DNA from: Mesodorylaimus sp. YZB2_4
Taxonomy: Eukaryota > Nematoda > Enoplea > Dorylaimida > Dorylaimidae
Direction of reading: 5' to 3'
Assembly: GCA_030248295.1 (NCBI GenBank)
Contig: JASANH010001617.1
Span: 310,001 to 374,000, forward strand
Length of the DNA: 64,000 nt
The notes beneath the pieces are model-generated. The model worked only from the letters and a program-made list of their open reading frames with translations, was not told the DNA's origin and made no database searches. Position 1 is the stretch's first letter, and each line of letters begins with the position of its first letter. Both the position numbers and the translations under genes were made by a program. This document shows, in pieces, positions 26,463 to 37,417 of the stretch.

Positions 26463-27331
26463 GGTCAGAGAACATAACACAGAAAAAATCTCCGCCCAAA
26501 TTTGGCCCTGAATTAATTTGTCGGGAGAGAACAGGCCAGCTGCGCGGCCTCCACCGATAAACTGTCGTACAGCCCGCCAAACAGGCCAGGCCGGACTACT
26601 TATAATCAAAGTGAGGGAAGTTTGAAAACTTGATTTTAGTAAGCAAATACGCTCGTACTGGGTGTGTAGTCGATTTTTCTGCAGCGCCTTCTCTTCCTGA
26701 ATACAGGTCTACCTGCACAATTTATACGACCCAGCTCTTCCTAATCGTAAGTTAACTCTACAGTATGAGTTGCTTTTTCCTGGTACACAATTCCTGTAGC
26801 AGAGGAATTAGCACCAAATGAAACCTATGCTGACTTCTAATGCACATGCTTCCTGCTCTTTCGTTCCGCCTGAGAATGTTGTCGATCCATTTGGAGAGTA
26901 TGCACAGGAGGAGCGCACGCAGTTATCGACTACCTTGAAAGTACAAGTTGGTCGTCCCACAGGGCTCCCTTGTTCCCTTAGGTGTGGACAGTGCATTGAT
27001 TGGCGATGATATGCTTAAGACGAACAGTTGCTGCAAGGGGGCACTGTACTGTGCAGTAGTTTCAGGAAGCTGGTTTGAGATCACCATCAGACTATTTGGA
27101 GATTTTAAGAAGCATTTAACGGTTTTTATAATAAGCAAAGGAGCAAGTGAGGAGAGACCATTTCCTGACAAGATAAAATGAAGCTGGAAACAGCATGAAG
27201 AAGCAAAATTAGGTCATGAAGGGAGCGAGGACAGGGAGGAAAAATTGAGCAGGAAGAATTAACATCAGGAAGAGTCGTGCAAAAAGAACTGAGAGGCAAG
27301 ACTTGTCATATGGTCGATACACTGACCAGTT
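26463..27331. other. Spacer upstream of the SLC30 gene
   Basis: No gene supported. It holds the presumed SLC30 promoter. A TACAGTA heptamer lies near 26760. Short frames on both strands (26808-27181) mirror each other and look spurious. Confidence 0.45.
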
Positions 27332-27528
27332 GCGGCCTTGCGGAGTGAGTGGCTCAGTTGTCAGTCAGCCTGCCAACTGGGAAGGCCGCTGGTTCGAACC
27401 CTGGCACTTTTGTCCTAACTCTATGAGTTGAAAAACTGACAGTGTGTCCTGCGGATAGTCGACCACACTAGCCGCCACTATGAACTAGTCTAACAGTTCG
27501 AAACCTAGAAAAAGCAAATAAATAAATA
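27332..27528 (+). mobile_element. tRNA-derived SINE, family 2
   Basis: Starts GCGGCCTTGCGGAGTGAGTG and carries an A-box-like GAGTGGCTCAGTTG. After about 45 bp comes a perfect B-box-like CTGGTTCGAACCCTGG. A unique body follows, ending in an AAATAAATAAATA tail directly before a TACTGTA heptamer. The tRNA-like head plus A-rich tail is the standard SINE layout. The body differs from family 1, although both begin GCGGCC. Confidence 0.68.
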
Positions 27529-28256
27529 CTGTAGGGACCACTTGGGTGGGGAGCTTACGATTACAGTAGATAAGGTAGCCTCGTCTGCCTTGATCCCGTT
27601 GCTTTGGCAAGGGCAAAAGCACTGTAGCTTTAGATTAGCTTTAGCCTGTAGCCACATTGGCAACAACCACGCTTTGTGACATACAATTAAAATGTTTATA
27701 CTGTATGTGTATCATAATTTAGTACTCTTTAGTCACATATGACCAAATTTCGAGAAGGAAAACGAAAGCGCTTGTTTCTTGCTTCCGCGTTTCTAAGATG
27801 ATATCGTTTGAAGCTGAAAGCCAGCAAATTTCGCCTGGAGCCATTACTTGAGACACCATGCCTTCTTCTTCTCAAGGACATCACTTCTTTCTCAACTAAG
27901 ACATATTCAAGCAAGCACATAGCTGACCTACCCATCGAATGTGTATTTTATGGATAGGTAGACGCAAGCGAATGGAGAGCGATCTCATTCGGGCCACGTC
28001 TTTTGAAATGCGTTCGTCGATGCCTCCTGTTTGGATTGATCTGTTTTGATATGGATCTGACGACAATGCGAGACTTCTTTATCCGCCGCGAATAGACGAG
28101 GCCTAAAAGGCACGTGTTGGTTACGTTGATGTGGGAAGTTGGATTGCGAGGCAACGTCAGTGTTGCATGTGACGCACATGAAATTCAAGAAATCTTGCGC
28201 TCAAATTGGAACACACTGGCATCATGTACCCCTTAAGCATGAGACAACCACCTCTC

Positions 28257-28463
28257 ACCTGGATCCTCCTTCCGATCATGGTACAATGGTCCTCTTGCCG
28301 ACTTTACCACGCCACGGACAGCCACGTTCATCCCTTCTTCGACTCGATTCAAAAGAGCATTCCAGTGTTTCCAAATCGGAGATCGCTTCGAAGTATTTTT
28401 CTTCCGTTTACTCGACGAGTTAGGAACTGGTGACGGGGTTGGCATGAGGCCACGAATCGCTGT
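28257..28463 (-). CDS. Candidate first exon of an unidentified basic protein
   Basis: From an ATG at about 28463 the frame reads a Pro/Ser-rich start, then a lysine-rich SSKRKKNTSKRS, WKHWNALLNRVEEGMNVAV and a GT donor (GTAAAG) near 28310. The translation looks protein-like and has a plausible donor, but no following exon could be placed with confidence in 27950-28200. A C-x2-C...H-like segment there (CVTCNTDVASQSNF) is suggestive only. Treat as a weak candidate; chance is possible. Confidence 0.2.
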
Positions 28464-28832
28464 CATGGCTCCTTCAGCGAAACTTCTCAAATAAGAGCTG
28501 CTGCGCATAGTTTCGGCGCTAAAACTGATCTGCTCGCTTTCTCCTGTAGGCCGTCTATGACAGCAGTGTAACGGAGGGTTTCCTTTACTCTGTCACTTTC
28601 TTCTAGTGCTTAGGCACCTTGTGTTTCAGTTACAGTACATGGCAGGGCTTTACATATACACACTTGCTACAAACTAATTCTGTACGATATGACCACAAAA
28701 AAGGATCACTTAGCAGTTACATTCCACAACATCGGGAAATACAGTACGGTACAAACTTAGGTCGCGTCTAACGCGTACTTTGGTTTGAGCATAAACGGGT
28801 AAGAGTGAAATGCATAGCGAATTCAGCCAAGC

Positions 28833-30410
28833 CTACTTCATTGCATTAAGATGTCGTGCCTTCTTGTAAAAGTAATAACTGGCCATGAGTAGGATCAAGT
28901 TGACGACCGTCATCACTGTGAATACTGCCAGCAGCGGTGCTACCTTGACCCAATAGTTCTCGTATGGATTTGATGGCGATGAGACAACGGGAGGAGACTT
29001 CGTGCTATCCAGTACAAGTGAGTCCATAATTTTCATGTTCTTATCATGACGTTGATTTGGCTCATCGCATCGACACTGTCTCTGCGGCCCGTTTTCACTT
29101 TTCTTTGCTTGACCTTGATTCATTTTGACAGGAAACGTGGGGATAATGCCCCAATTAATTTTGGGCTCCTCCAAAGCGCTATCTCCATAAATAGCGCATA
29201 CAGATATTCTATAAAATCTTTGTGTCGTCGATTCTGGACTAAGTTCTGGAGCTGATTTATTCGTTTTTAAAAACGCCGTTCGCAACCTTCCATTCACTTC
29301 CAACCTATCGATCTCGTGCATAGGTGCCAACGCGGTCAATAGCGGGTCCGCGTTGTTTGGTACGTCCGAATACCCGAATCGTAATATGAATTTTTCGGGT
29401 GTCCCGTGATCAAGTGCGTTGTTACCAAAGTCCCACTGCACACTTAATTCGTTGGCAGCGTTCGAATTTATGTCCCCGCTCAGCACTTGCGATGCATCCA
29501 CCGATATTGGATTACACTTAGGAATAGGTGTCGTCTTTGCTTCTGATGCGCACGGGACATCGTTCGTGGCTTTGCAGCTGATTTCAGCCAGAACGGAATT
29601 ATCTAGAAGTTCGCCGTTGACCTTAAATGGATGGCCACAAAGTCTACCCGAATGCATTATGGCTATCATGACTTGGCACGAACCACCCGCTTTGATCGCC
29701 TTCACGTACTGTTCTGGGAATTCCACAATTCCCTCAGAACTGGACGTCCAACGGGCTGTCGGGACGGGAACAGCCGTGTCATCTTCGGCAATGCCTGGGG
29801 GTGAGCGGAACTCGGACACATGCACGTCAGCTATCAATTCTCGCGTGTCCAACGGCCAGGATGCCAATGTGTGATCGTGTATGGAAAAGGCCAAGTGAAT
29901 AGTATTCGAATGATTATCGTAAAAGTTCCCAGTGATGACCGGTCGTAGGGGGTCCATACGTTCGGAGATCACTGGCGAATTGGAGATCACTGTTTCGCTA
30001 TAGCAATATTTGCCATCGGTTTCGGTGGCACGCAGACGAATTTCGTAATTGGAACATGGGTTGGGCAAGTCAAAAGAATACACGTGCTCTGACTCTGTCG
30101 ATCGTAATGGAGGAGATGCAAAGAACAAGTTTTGCCAATCGATTCCCTTCGACTTTCTTATCTGCACAGTGGCATTTTGGAAATCACTATGCTGACCGGA
30201 AGTCCATGTAATGAGGACAGTGGTCGAATTCGTTCGCTCTGCCGTCAGCTTGACAAATTTGGTCGAATCGGAGTTGCGGATAGCTTTGGTAGTGGCTTGA
30301 GTATGCACGCTTAGAGTGGTGGTTTGGGACACATGGAGCACAGCAATAATGACGGGTAAGAGAAGGGCCGTTGGCGCGGTCATGCTGCGACGAGAATTAG
30401 AAGAGCCCAT
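28833..30410 (-). CDS. Intronless type I membrane protein with FN3-like ectodomain
   Basis: A single uninterrupted frame of 525 codons. Translation probably starts at the ATG at 30410 or at 30383, which gives a cleaner signal peptide (MTAPTALLLPVIIAVLHVS). Residues about 50-150 look like a fibronectin type III domain (VKLTAERTNSTTVLITWTSG, then CSNYEIRLRATE). Several N-glycosylation sequons and further beta-rich segments follow. A single transmembrane helix (VKVAPLLAVFTVMTVVNLIL, about 490-515) precedes a very short basic tail (YKKARHLNAMK). The ligand is unknown and I do not recognise the family. Lack of introns in 1.58 kb is unusual beside neighbours with an intron every 100-200 nt, suggesting retroposition of a spliced message or simple intron loss; no poly(A) remnant was recognised. 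Confidence 0.85.
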   Translation of the reverse strand: MGSSNSRRSMTAPTALLLPVIIAVLHVSQTTTLSVHTQATTKAIRNSDSTKFVKLTAERTNSTTVLITWTSGQHSDFQNATVQIRKSKGIDWQNLFFASPPLRSTESEHVYSFDLPNPCSNYEIRLRATETDGKYCYSETVISNSPVISERMDPLRPVITGNFYDNHSNTIHLAFSIHDHTLASWPLDTRELIADVHVSEFRSPPGIAEDDTAVPVPTARWTSSSEGIVEFPEQYVKAIKAGGSCQVMIAIMHSGRLCGHPFKVNGELLDNSVLAEISCKATNDVPCASEAKTTPIPKCNPISVDASQVLSGDINSNAANELSVQWDFGNNALDHGTPEKFILRFGYSDVPNNADPLLTALAPMHEIDRLEVNGRLRTAFLKTNKSAPELSPESTTQRFYRISVCAIYGDSALEEPKINWGIIPTFPVKMNQGQAKKSENGPQRQCRCDEPNQRHDKNMKIMDSLVLDSTKSPPVVSSPSNPYENYWVKVAPLLAVFTVMTVVNLILLMASYYFYKKARHLNAMK

Positions 30411-32555
30411 TGTGGACAGACTACAGAAGAAGGCGCATCATTTTGAAAAACGGCACACGTCCGGCATGGCGATCGACGAATATCCGGCAACACTGGTTGA
30501 CCTACCCATCATTCCAACATAAACTTATTCCGTCGCATCCGGTTTTACAACTCGGGTACTACGTCAGAAGTCGGCCCGTATTGGGTAGTGTGCGCACTGT
30601 TTAACGGTACTGGTGCTGGCAAAATAGGGAGGTACGGCCCGAACATTTCTTCGCCTGACTCGATACGAAGGGGGTGCCGACGTAAGAACGTTTATAGCCC
30701 GTGAAGGATATGCCCATTAATTTTGTTCTTCTCACGCCAAAAACCGGCCCCATTTTTCCCCACGGGCCAAGGTACTAGTGCCCACCGCGGGACCAATGTA
30801 ATGGGCCATTATGTGATGTGGCTTCGACGAAACATAACCTAAAATTTCAATAATGTGGTGCCGGAAGTGACTAAGAGTGGTCTCTTTTTCGTAAAAACTT
30901 CCATCATGTGTATGAGACCTGATAACAATGTTGCATGATTTCTCCGTGACTCCTCCACTAACGATGTTTTGAGCTCGAAGAATAATACTATTCTGAACAC
31001 TATGTAGTGCGAGCCGGATGAAGGGGAGCGACGGACAATTCCACAGTGATATCCTGTTGGGTTGGCAGATGAGACTGGAATTCACAAAGAGGGCATTCAA
31101 AGTGCAGCGTCTGAGCAATTTTGGAAAGCGGATGTAGGTAGCACAGCTATATTTGGGCTATACTTGCTACACCAACGTATAAGTTCCTTGTGGGTCACGT
31201 CACAGGTTAGGACAACATTCCTTCAGCAAACTGCCCATGTCGTAAAGCTTAAACGGAAACAGAATATTAGCAATTATAATAATCGTGGTCGGTTCCGGGT
31301 AAACGCAGATAATGCAAAAAAGACTTCACCTTAACGATGAAATAAAATGAGCCATAAAATTCGATGTAAACTTCTAATTGCTTTGCCCATAAACGTTTAA
31401 TTGCTGAAAATATCGTCTCCAGATAAATTATTTCCCAAAAAGATCCTGTTTCCCCACAGTATTCTGCTACAGTACGCAGGCCTGTGTAGAATAGGGGAAT
31501 GCAATGACAAACCTGAAGCTAAGATTTTGATCTATATATGGCCCTTGCGATCGATTAATTGGGAGGCAGCAGAGTTGATTAGGAGCGGAGCTGAACATCA
31601 CTTACAGCAAAGACTTAGCCCCACGCCTGTGGCGCCATGGCGCAATGAAATGCAGGAGACCTCCGTTTTGCACGACTTTAGTCTGATAGATGGTTTCATT
31701 TTCTAGAAATCAAAATCCCTTCTTTATGCTTGCCCGGCTTATCATATAGCGTCTTAGGCTGCTTCTTTTGGAGTGCCTTTCAAGTACTCAGAGCATTCCA
31801 AGTGCTTTTCTTCAGGCTTCTCATACTTATATCCTTACGTCCTTGTTAGGACAGGATCGTCCTCTCATCCATTACTTGCGTTCCATGGCGGTGGCCAGTG
31901 ACTGGCAAACCTGCAGCCTCGCCAAAGAACAATTTCATTGGTGTTTGCTCCTGGCTAGGCCCTTCACAAAGAATATAGGTACATGCCTACCTAATGTAAA
32001 GAGAGAATAGGCATGGCTGGCGCGAAGTCAGTTGTTCATGTTGCAAGCCTGATGGTCTGTCCGTCGCTGTCACACTATCTCCGGTGACCATGCGCTTTTA
32101 TACGACCTTGTCGAGCACACTAATTATTTTTGGTTGCTAAGCATGATGATCAACCTGTGCGCTTCGCAGGGAAATAGCTCGACGAAAATCCGAGTCAACG
32201 AAGAGAATTTCCTTCTCCTTGCCGACTTTTTCATTCCCGACTCAAATCAAAGCACAGATTGATGGCTCATAGGGTTTTCGATAACGTGTACTCGTCAGCA
32301 AAAGAGCTACAAAATTAGAGCCTGCGTACTCTTTATCTTGGCGTCATACAAAATCAGGTATAGGTTCTTCTTGCATCCTGTACTTGGGAAAGAATTCAAA
32401 ATCGAATTCAGAAGCAAGTTAAACAGGGCGATAAATGATCGCACTACAATTGAAGACCCTTAGGTGCAGCAACTCATCGGCCAAGCCTAAGAAAATGAGT
32501 TGCCTAGAGTTTGAAAAATTACCATTCCGAAATTTGGATTACGTGACGATTTCTC
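30411..32555. other. Gene-poor, repeat-like spacer
   Basis: No supported gene. A 128-codon minus-strand frame (30732-31118) and plus-strand frames at 31062, 31401 and 31768 have no domains, no consistent splice signals and mutual overlap. A TACAGTA heptamer lies at about 31469. Promoter sequence of the FN3-like gene is expected next to 30411. Confidence 0.4.
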
Positions 32556-33345
32556 CTTGTGGGGGAGTCGACTCACCGAGACATGCGAAGTTCCCCACTG
32601 TGATTCTCTCACCGTGTCGTTTCCCCCGCCATAATTTTTCCCCTGGCTTGCAGGCACGACTCAGGTTTCAAAAGGCAGCACGTGTGATAGGATGTGCATG
32701 GCAGCAGGATACGCTGGTAGGATGTAGGCAGTGTAAAGTACAAGTTTGCTGCTGCAGCTCATGTGCTAGGTATTCAGGCTAACGAAGAACTTCTTGAACT
32801 CACAGTTTATTTTGAAAAAGGGATATTTTACACGCTGCCATGACGAGCATGACCAAACCAGTTCTTTCTCTGATAATCAAGGCATGGTTCAAATCCAAGT
32901 GCAGAACAACCCACGCTGGGCATCAATAAAACCAGGAGATATAAATTTAGGCAGTAGGACCTGAGCGAATTCACCAGTATGACCTTCTGATTTTGGCGAA
33001 GTATTTTTCTAATTTACGATACACTTAAGCCTCGCCTTCGTTGTCCTTTGACCAAGTGAGAGAGTTTAAGGAGCAAACGCGAAGCAAACGTTTTAGGTCG
33101 CCATCACAATATGGCAATAGAGCATGGCAGTCGAATCAAAATCGTGGAGTGTTTGAGGCATATTCGCATTATTTGAGGCATATTTAATGTCTTCTTGGAA
33201 AAGTGACGATGATGTGTGCATGAGTACTTATTCTTCGACGGAGGCTCAAAATTTCAATAGTCGCAGTTTCTTAACACAGTGGGGGGCGGGGGGGGAGGGG
33301 GAAACGCCGCATGTCTCACGATCAGTGAGTCCATTCCCCCACCAG
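32556..33345. repeat. Inverted-repeat-bounded segment
   Basis: The left arm (about 32556-32606) contains TGGGGGAGTCGACTCACCGA, GACATGCGAAGTTCCCC and ACTGTG. The right arm (about 33272-33345) carries the same blocks in reverse complement, with an expanded G-rich stretch (33281-33300). The arms lie about 700 bp apart. This looks like a degraded foldback or MITE-type element; no target-site duplication was established. Confidence 0.45.
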
Positions 33346-33399
33346 GCACAGTAGGGGAACGTCCCACCTTTCGATACACACTTTTCCCCCAACAACCTC

Positions 33400-34008
33400 A
33401 TGCACGCCGCGATTGGAAAGAAGAGGTCTGAGAAAAAGTCCTGTCATTTCTCGGGCAAAGAAGGCCTGCTGTTGGTCACCAGCCACTATTCGATTAACGC
33501 AGTGCAGTCCGCCCTATACAATTTAGAAATGCCCTTAACACTTGTTTGGTACAAAGAGTGCATTGATGGTTTCCGCGAGGTGATTGATTTTTTTGGCGAA
33601 GACCTAGTCGGTCACAATGGAAAATGGCTCGGTCTATGCAATCACACCCGCCAACAGAAGCAGTGATTCTTCCTCAACCGCACACTGTGTGTGTCACGCA
33701 CTGGTGTTACGCTGCAGCCGAATCATCCGCACGCACTTCGTTTGAGGTCTCCATTCTTTGTGCACGACAAGACATGCGAAGAACACGAGACGATGATCCC
33801 ATGCATCGCAAGCTGCTCTGAAAATGATGGTTATGGCACTCAAAAACGATTCGTCTTTATCCGACCACAAGATGAATGGCGTCTGCAGTACTGTTCTCAC
33901 TATAGCAACGGCTCGTTAGTTCTCTCTTGTTCCATCGACTGCTCTACTCCGGGATGGGTCAAAACCGTGCTCTCTATCGGCGTCGTGATTCTCATCCTGT
34001 TCGTCTAG
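33400..34008 (+). pseudogene. Cys-rich surface-protein-like frame broken by an in-frame TGA
   Basis: One reading frame runs from an ATG at 33400 to a stop at 34006-34008, interrupted only by TGA at 33664-33666 (after RQQKQ). The right half reads CEEHETMIPCIASCSENDG and SLVLSCSIDCSTPGW, then ends in a hydrophobic VKTVLSIGVVILILFV directly before the stop. Such an end resembles a GPI-attachment signal or tail anchor. Cysteine spacing is reminiscent of small secreted folds, but no family is recognised. An intron that removes the TGA is possible (acceptor GCTGCAG at about 33717), though no good donor was found. It could also be a pseudogene or chance. Confidence 0.3.
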
Positions 34009-35178
34009 CCTCGCTTTTGAGTACTGTTTCCTTTCTCGACTGCCGCCTTCGCCAGCGAACAAGCGAGTCAGCCAAGGAAAGGCCAACCCCGAAGCGGTGG
34101 AGTCGAGGACAGAAGACAAGAAAGCTGGTTCACTCAAAGCTTCTTCGTCCACTTGGCCATTGCGTGGCGTGATAAATAAAAAATCAATGTAATCAAGTCT
34201 GGTGATGTCATTTGTACAGTTTCTGTAGTCTCCTCTTGCAAATCATGGCCTACGTAAAGTTTTCTGTCTCGGCCGACCTGGTCAAAATGAGGGGTTATGA
34301 GGCCGTTGTATAGTTAGTGGCAAACGGGGGGGGGGGGGGGGATGGTCGTTGGATGTTATACGTGGTGAACAGAGGAAGGCTGGGTGATGGACCGCAAAAA
34401 ACGGTGGGACGTGGACTATGCGCGCGTTGAGAATGCCCGCAAAAACACAGACGCAATCTTTTATTTGCAACTCGTTTTATACAGTACTGCTACGAGTACA
34501 AAGTTAACCCATTGGCGCAGTAGCGGGAAACCTTCCAGCTCGTTTTGACCAAGAGGTCTCTCCTTCGTCCTGCCTCCCAGGAGAACCTGTGGGGTATACT
34601 CCTCAGTCCAAGTGCCGCCACGCACACCATGGCATACGCCACGGCCGACTGTGTCGCCAACAGTAGCTTGTTTGGTCAGCTCAAGGTCTATCGCGCAGCC
34701 AAACCAATCCACACCACAATGCACTCTACAGTATGTGTGTCTGCATCTGGAACATTTGTCGTTGTAACACCCCCGCATGGTAGGCCATAGAGAGTGGGAG
34801 AGAGTAATCGATACTTTCCCCTGGCTGGGAGACTTCAACCCCTCGGGTTGATGTTTCAGCCGTAGGTATACATAGTCGCAAGACTTACCCACTCCAGCCT
34901 GAGTTTTTGTCCCGCTGACTTCGCTCGGCCACCTCCCTCCTACGCCTGCCAGGCTTGGTTACAGCGTGATCTTGAGATGGTCAAAAACAATGCGAGACGA
35001 GACCTCGATGATTTTGTATCTAAATGCAACGAAACTAGATACTTGTTGTTGGGGTGCGCCTTGATTATCCCTCTACTTTACACTTTTTAAAGATATCTCC
35101 TAGCCCCACGCCTTCGTCGTATGCAGACGTATAGTCCTGGTGATCGGCTGTCGGGACGTGTGCCGTGCAGGAGTAGCC
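34009..35178. other. Spacer with 16-G tract
   Basis: Contains a run of 16 G (34326-34341). A 143-codon minus-strand frame (34461-34892) has no domain and overlaps plus-strand frames; I do not call it. The right end should carry the promoter of the small membrane protein starting at 35179. Confidence 0.4.
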
Positions 35179-35703
35179 ATGGCTCCGCTGACATTTTTTC
35201 AACCCATTGACTCCAACCTAACTGACACGGCGCTTGTGATGATCGCTGCAAGTATCACGTTCTCAATTACTATTCTCCTTTGCGCTTGCTGTCGAGGAGA
35301 GAAGAAATCGGACAAGAATCCGCTACCGTCAGAACCAAAGTTCGGAACGAGCAAAAGCGATTCAGGGACAAAAGGGAATGTGAAATCGAATGGATTGAAA
35401 CAAAAGAACGACGATGACGACGATTCTGTTATTGTGGCCAATGAACAAACGCCGATGGCTCTGCAAGCACCTAAAATGCCAGACGATCTGGACGAGTTAG
35501 ACACGGTAAGCGGGTCTACTTCATAGGCTACATTTCAGTCCATCGTGATCGATGATCCCACTTGTGATTTATCAGACTATCTTATCGTTTAGGGTCTCTC
35601 AACGCACTTCTCGCTGAGAACGGGAGATGTTTCGGCCGATAGTGCAAAAACGCCCAGCAGTAGAAAGAATATGCTGAAAAAAAATGTGAAGCGGGCCATC
35701 TGA
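35179..35703 (+). CDS. Small single-pass membrane protein with charged tail
   Basis: Exons 35179-35505 and 35593-35703 give 145 residues. There is a short extracellular N-terminus with one sequon, then a transmembrane helix (ALVMIAASITFSITILLCA) ending in CCRGEKK. A cytosolic tail rich in Lys, Ser and a DDDDD stretch follows, finishing with a basic SSRKNMLKKNVKRAI. An alternative acceptor at 35538 would give a shorter acidic end. The kozak-like GCCATGG supports the start. The layout (helix, cysteines, Arg/Lys stop-transfer, polar tail, basic C-terminus) matches the unrelated-looking protein at 51145. No known family is recognised. Confidence 0.55.
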
Positions 35704-36241
35704 TCTTGAGCGAGTGATGCTTAGCTGACGGGTGCTGCCACAGAAATCATTCGAGTATACATTCTATGTTTGCATGTGGTGATGCGATTCGATCGTTTCT
35801 GTGTTCATACCCGCACGAGCTGACGAATGAAATTACGCTTGAGCCTTATTGTAACCAGCGCACCAAGGCAGCGAAAGATGTGAGAGACCGAAGCTTCTTT
35901 CCCTGCAACATGTCCGCCACTTGATGACAAGAGTCCCCCTTATCTCAACTGACGACATTGGTCGTTCTCGTCGATGTAGAAGTTTCTAATATACGCTTAC
36001 CTGCTATATTCTCTACACTTAAGTACAGTTGGAGTAGCATTAGCAGAGTAATTGCCATGTCAGAAGAGCGCCTACTGCGTGATTAGACCGAATGATAATA
36101 ATGGTGAGACTAGAAGATCACGAGGCCAAAGGAGATCAAAGTCGAACAGCACGCGACAGGAAGAATGCCCAGGGTGACCTTTGATTAAAACTTGCATGAT
36201 GTCGAATCATGAAGCGACCAGGCAGAATAGGCGGAAATATC
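35704..36241. other. Spacer, nothing recognised
   Basis: Both strands carry only short frames. It is likely the 3' flank of the two convergent small-protein candidates at 35179 and 36242. Confidence 0.4.
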
Positions 36242-36767
36242 TTATCCGCACGAATCAGTGCCCCAGTTCAAGGTGACGGTCTGCGTCTCCTGAGTCAGGG
36301 CCAGACACAAGACTGAGAGTTTGCCCAAGGATGAGCCAAGCAGTAAGGACATGGGGTTTGTCAAGAACCGGATGGTCAAAGCCCCTGACGCACTCTCGCT
36401 ATGTGAAATGTGAGTAACTCATGCTCATATTTTACTCATCGCTCAAGCAAATACATGCCAGGGAGTAAGAAGGGAGATGTTTTGAAAATGTTTGGACTTC
36501 CATCCCACGCTATGAAGATTAGTTTGGGAAAATAAGACCCCCTCGTTGGTTACATGCAGGGCAGTGGGTAGCTTACCAGCTATCGTCAATGCTCACAGTC
36601 ACAGTCCCGCATGAATAGACTCCTCGCCGAGTCGAGTAGTAACGATGAAGCCTATTTACCTTTTCAGGAGACTCTTGGGTGGGAGTTGCGCCGACTGAAG
36701 GAACAGAAGTCTGACTCACCGCAGGCAAAGTCGAAAACAGTAGAACATATCTGGGCAAGAATTGCAT
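36242..36767 (-). CDS. Candidate small secreted protein
   Basis: Exon 1 (36767-36577) starts with a signal-peptide-like MQFLPRYVLLFSTLPAVS and continues through a Ser/Thr/Pro-rich stretch to VYSCGTVTVSIDDS. A GTAAGC donor joins in phase to exon 2 (36398-36242), which encodes ESASGALTIRFL, a hydrophobic SLLLGSSLGKLSVLCLAL and a short tail ending TDSCG. The total is 115 residues. Support is limited to an open frame, matching phases and the signal peptide. No homologue is recognised. Confidence 0.35.
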
Positions 36768-37417
36768 CTTGCTCTCTGGCCAGCCAATAAAGCATGACAT
36801 TACACATTTTGGGCAGGGCACTGACGGACATCAACAGAGGCTAATCGTCCAATGCATGAGAGGTTGTGGATTTCGCTCCTGTTGCTGACGCCGTGGTGTG
36901 CAAGAACCGGTGTCCAGAGGCACTAGTCTATTCCGAGCACCTAAATTGTCTCCCCCTTTTCGAATGTCTTCGCACCTTTCTTTATTGACGGTATGGTATT
37001 GGCAAATCAGTACCCTTGTGCCCAAAAAATGTATCCTGGACTTGCGTAGAGTACCTACAGTCTCTCAAAACCTGATCTAGGCACTCCACCACTCAAACAG
37101 AGGTGGCCGTTGTGAGAAGTCAGGTCCTCGAGGTCAGTAAGTGCAGGATGCACTCGATGCGTTTAAAAAGCGTGGGAACATAACCCATTCGATACTATTA
37201 TTTCGCCCGTCACACAATCATCTTTCTTGCTTGGCCCTGACAAGACAAACAGTTGCTACGACGAACTAGTTTACTAGCTCAAATCAATAAACTCTTTCAT
37301 GTGCTCACAGCTTCTATCCCGTTCCCGTCACTACTCCGCGCACTTCCTCTCAGCAAGTTTCCTCCTCTTGACGGAGTGCTGCCTAGTCGCTTGCTCGTTT
37401 CACGCGCAAAAACCATT

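Noticed and set aside
27356..27420. Functional tRNA gene
   Set aside because: A- and B-box-like motifs are present but I could not pair a full cloverleaf with acceptor stem, and a SINE body and tail follow.
34461..34892. 143-codon minus-strand frame
   Set aside because: No domain or splice support, and overlapped by plus-strand frames.
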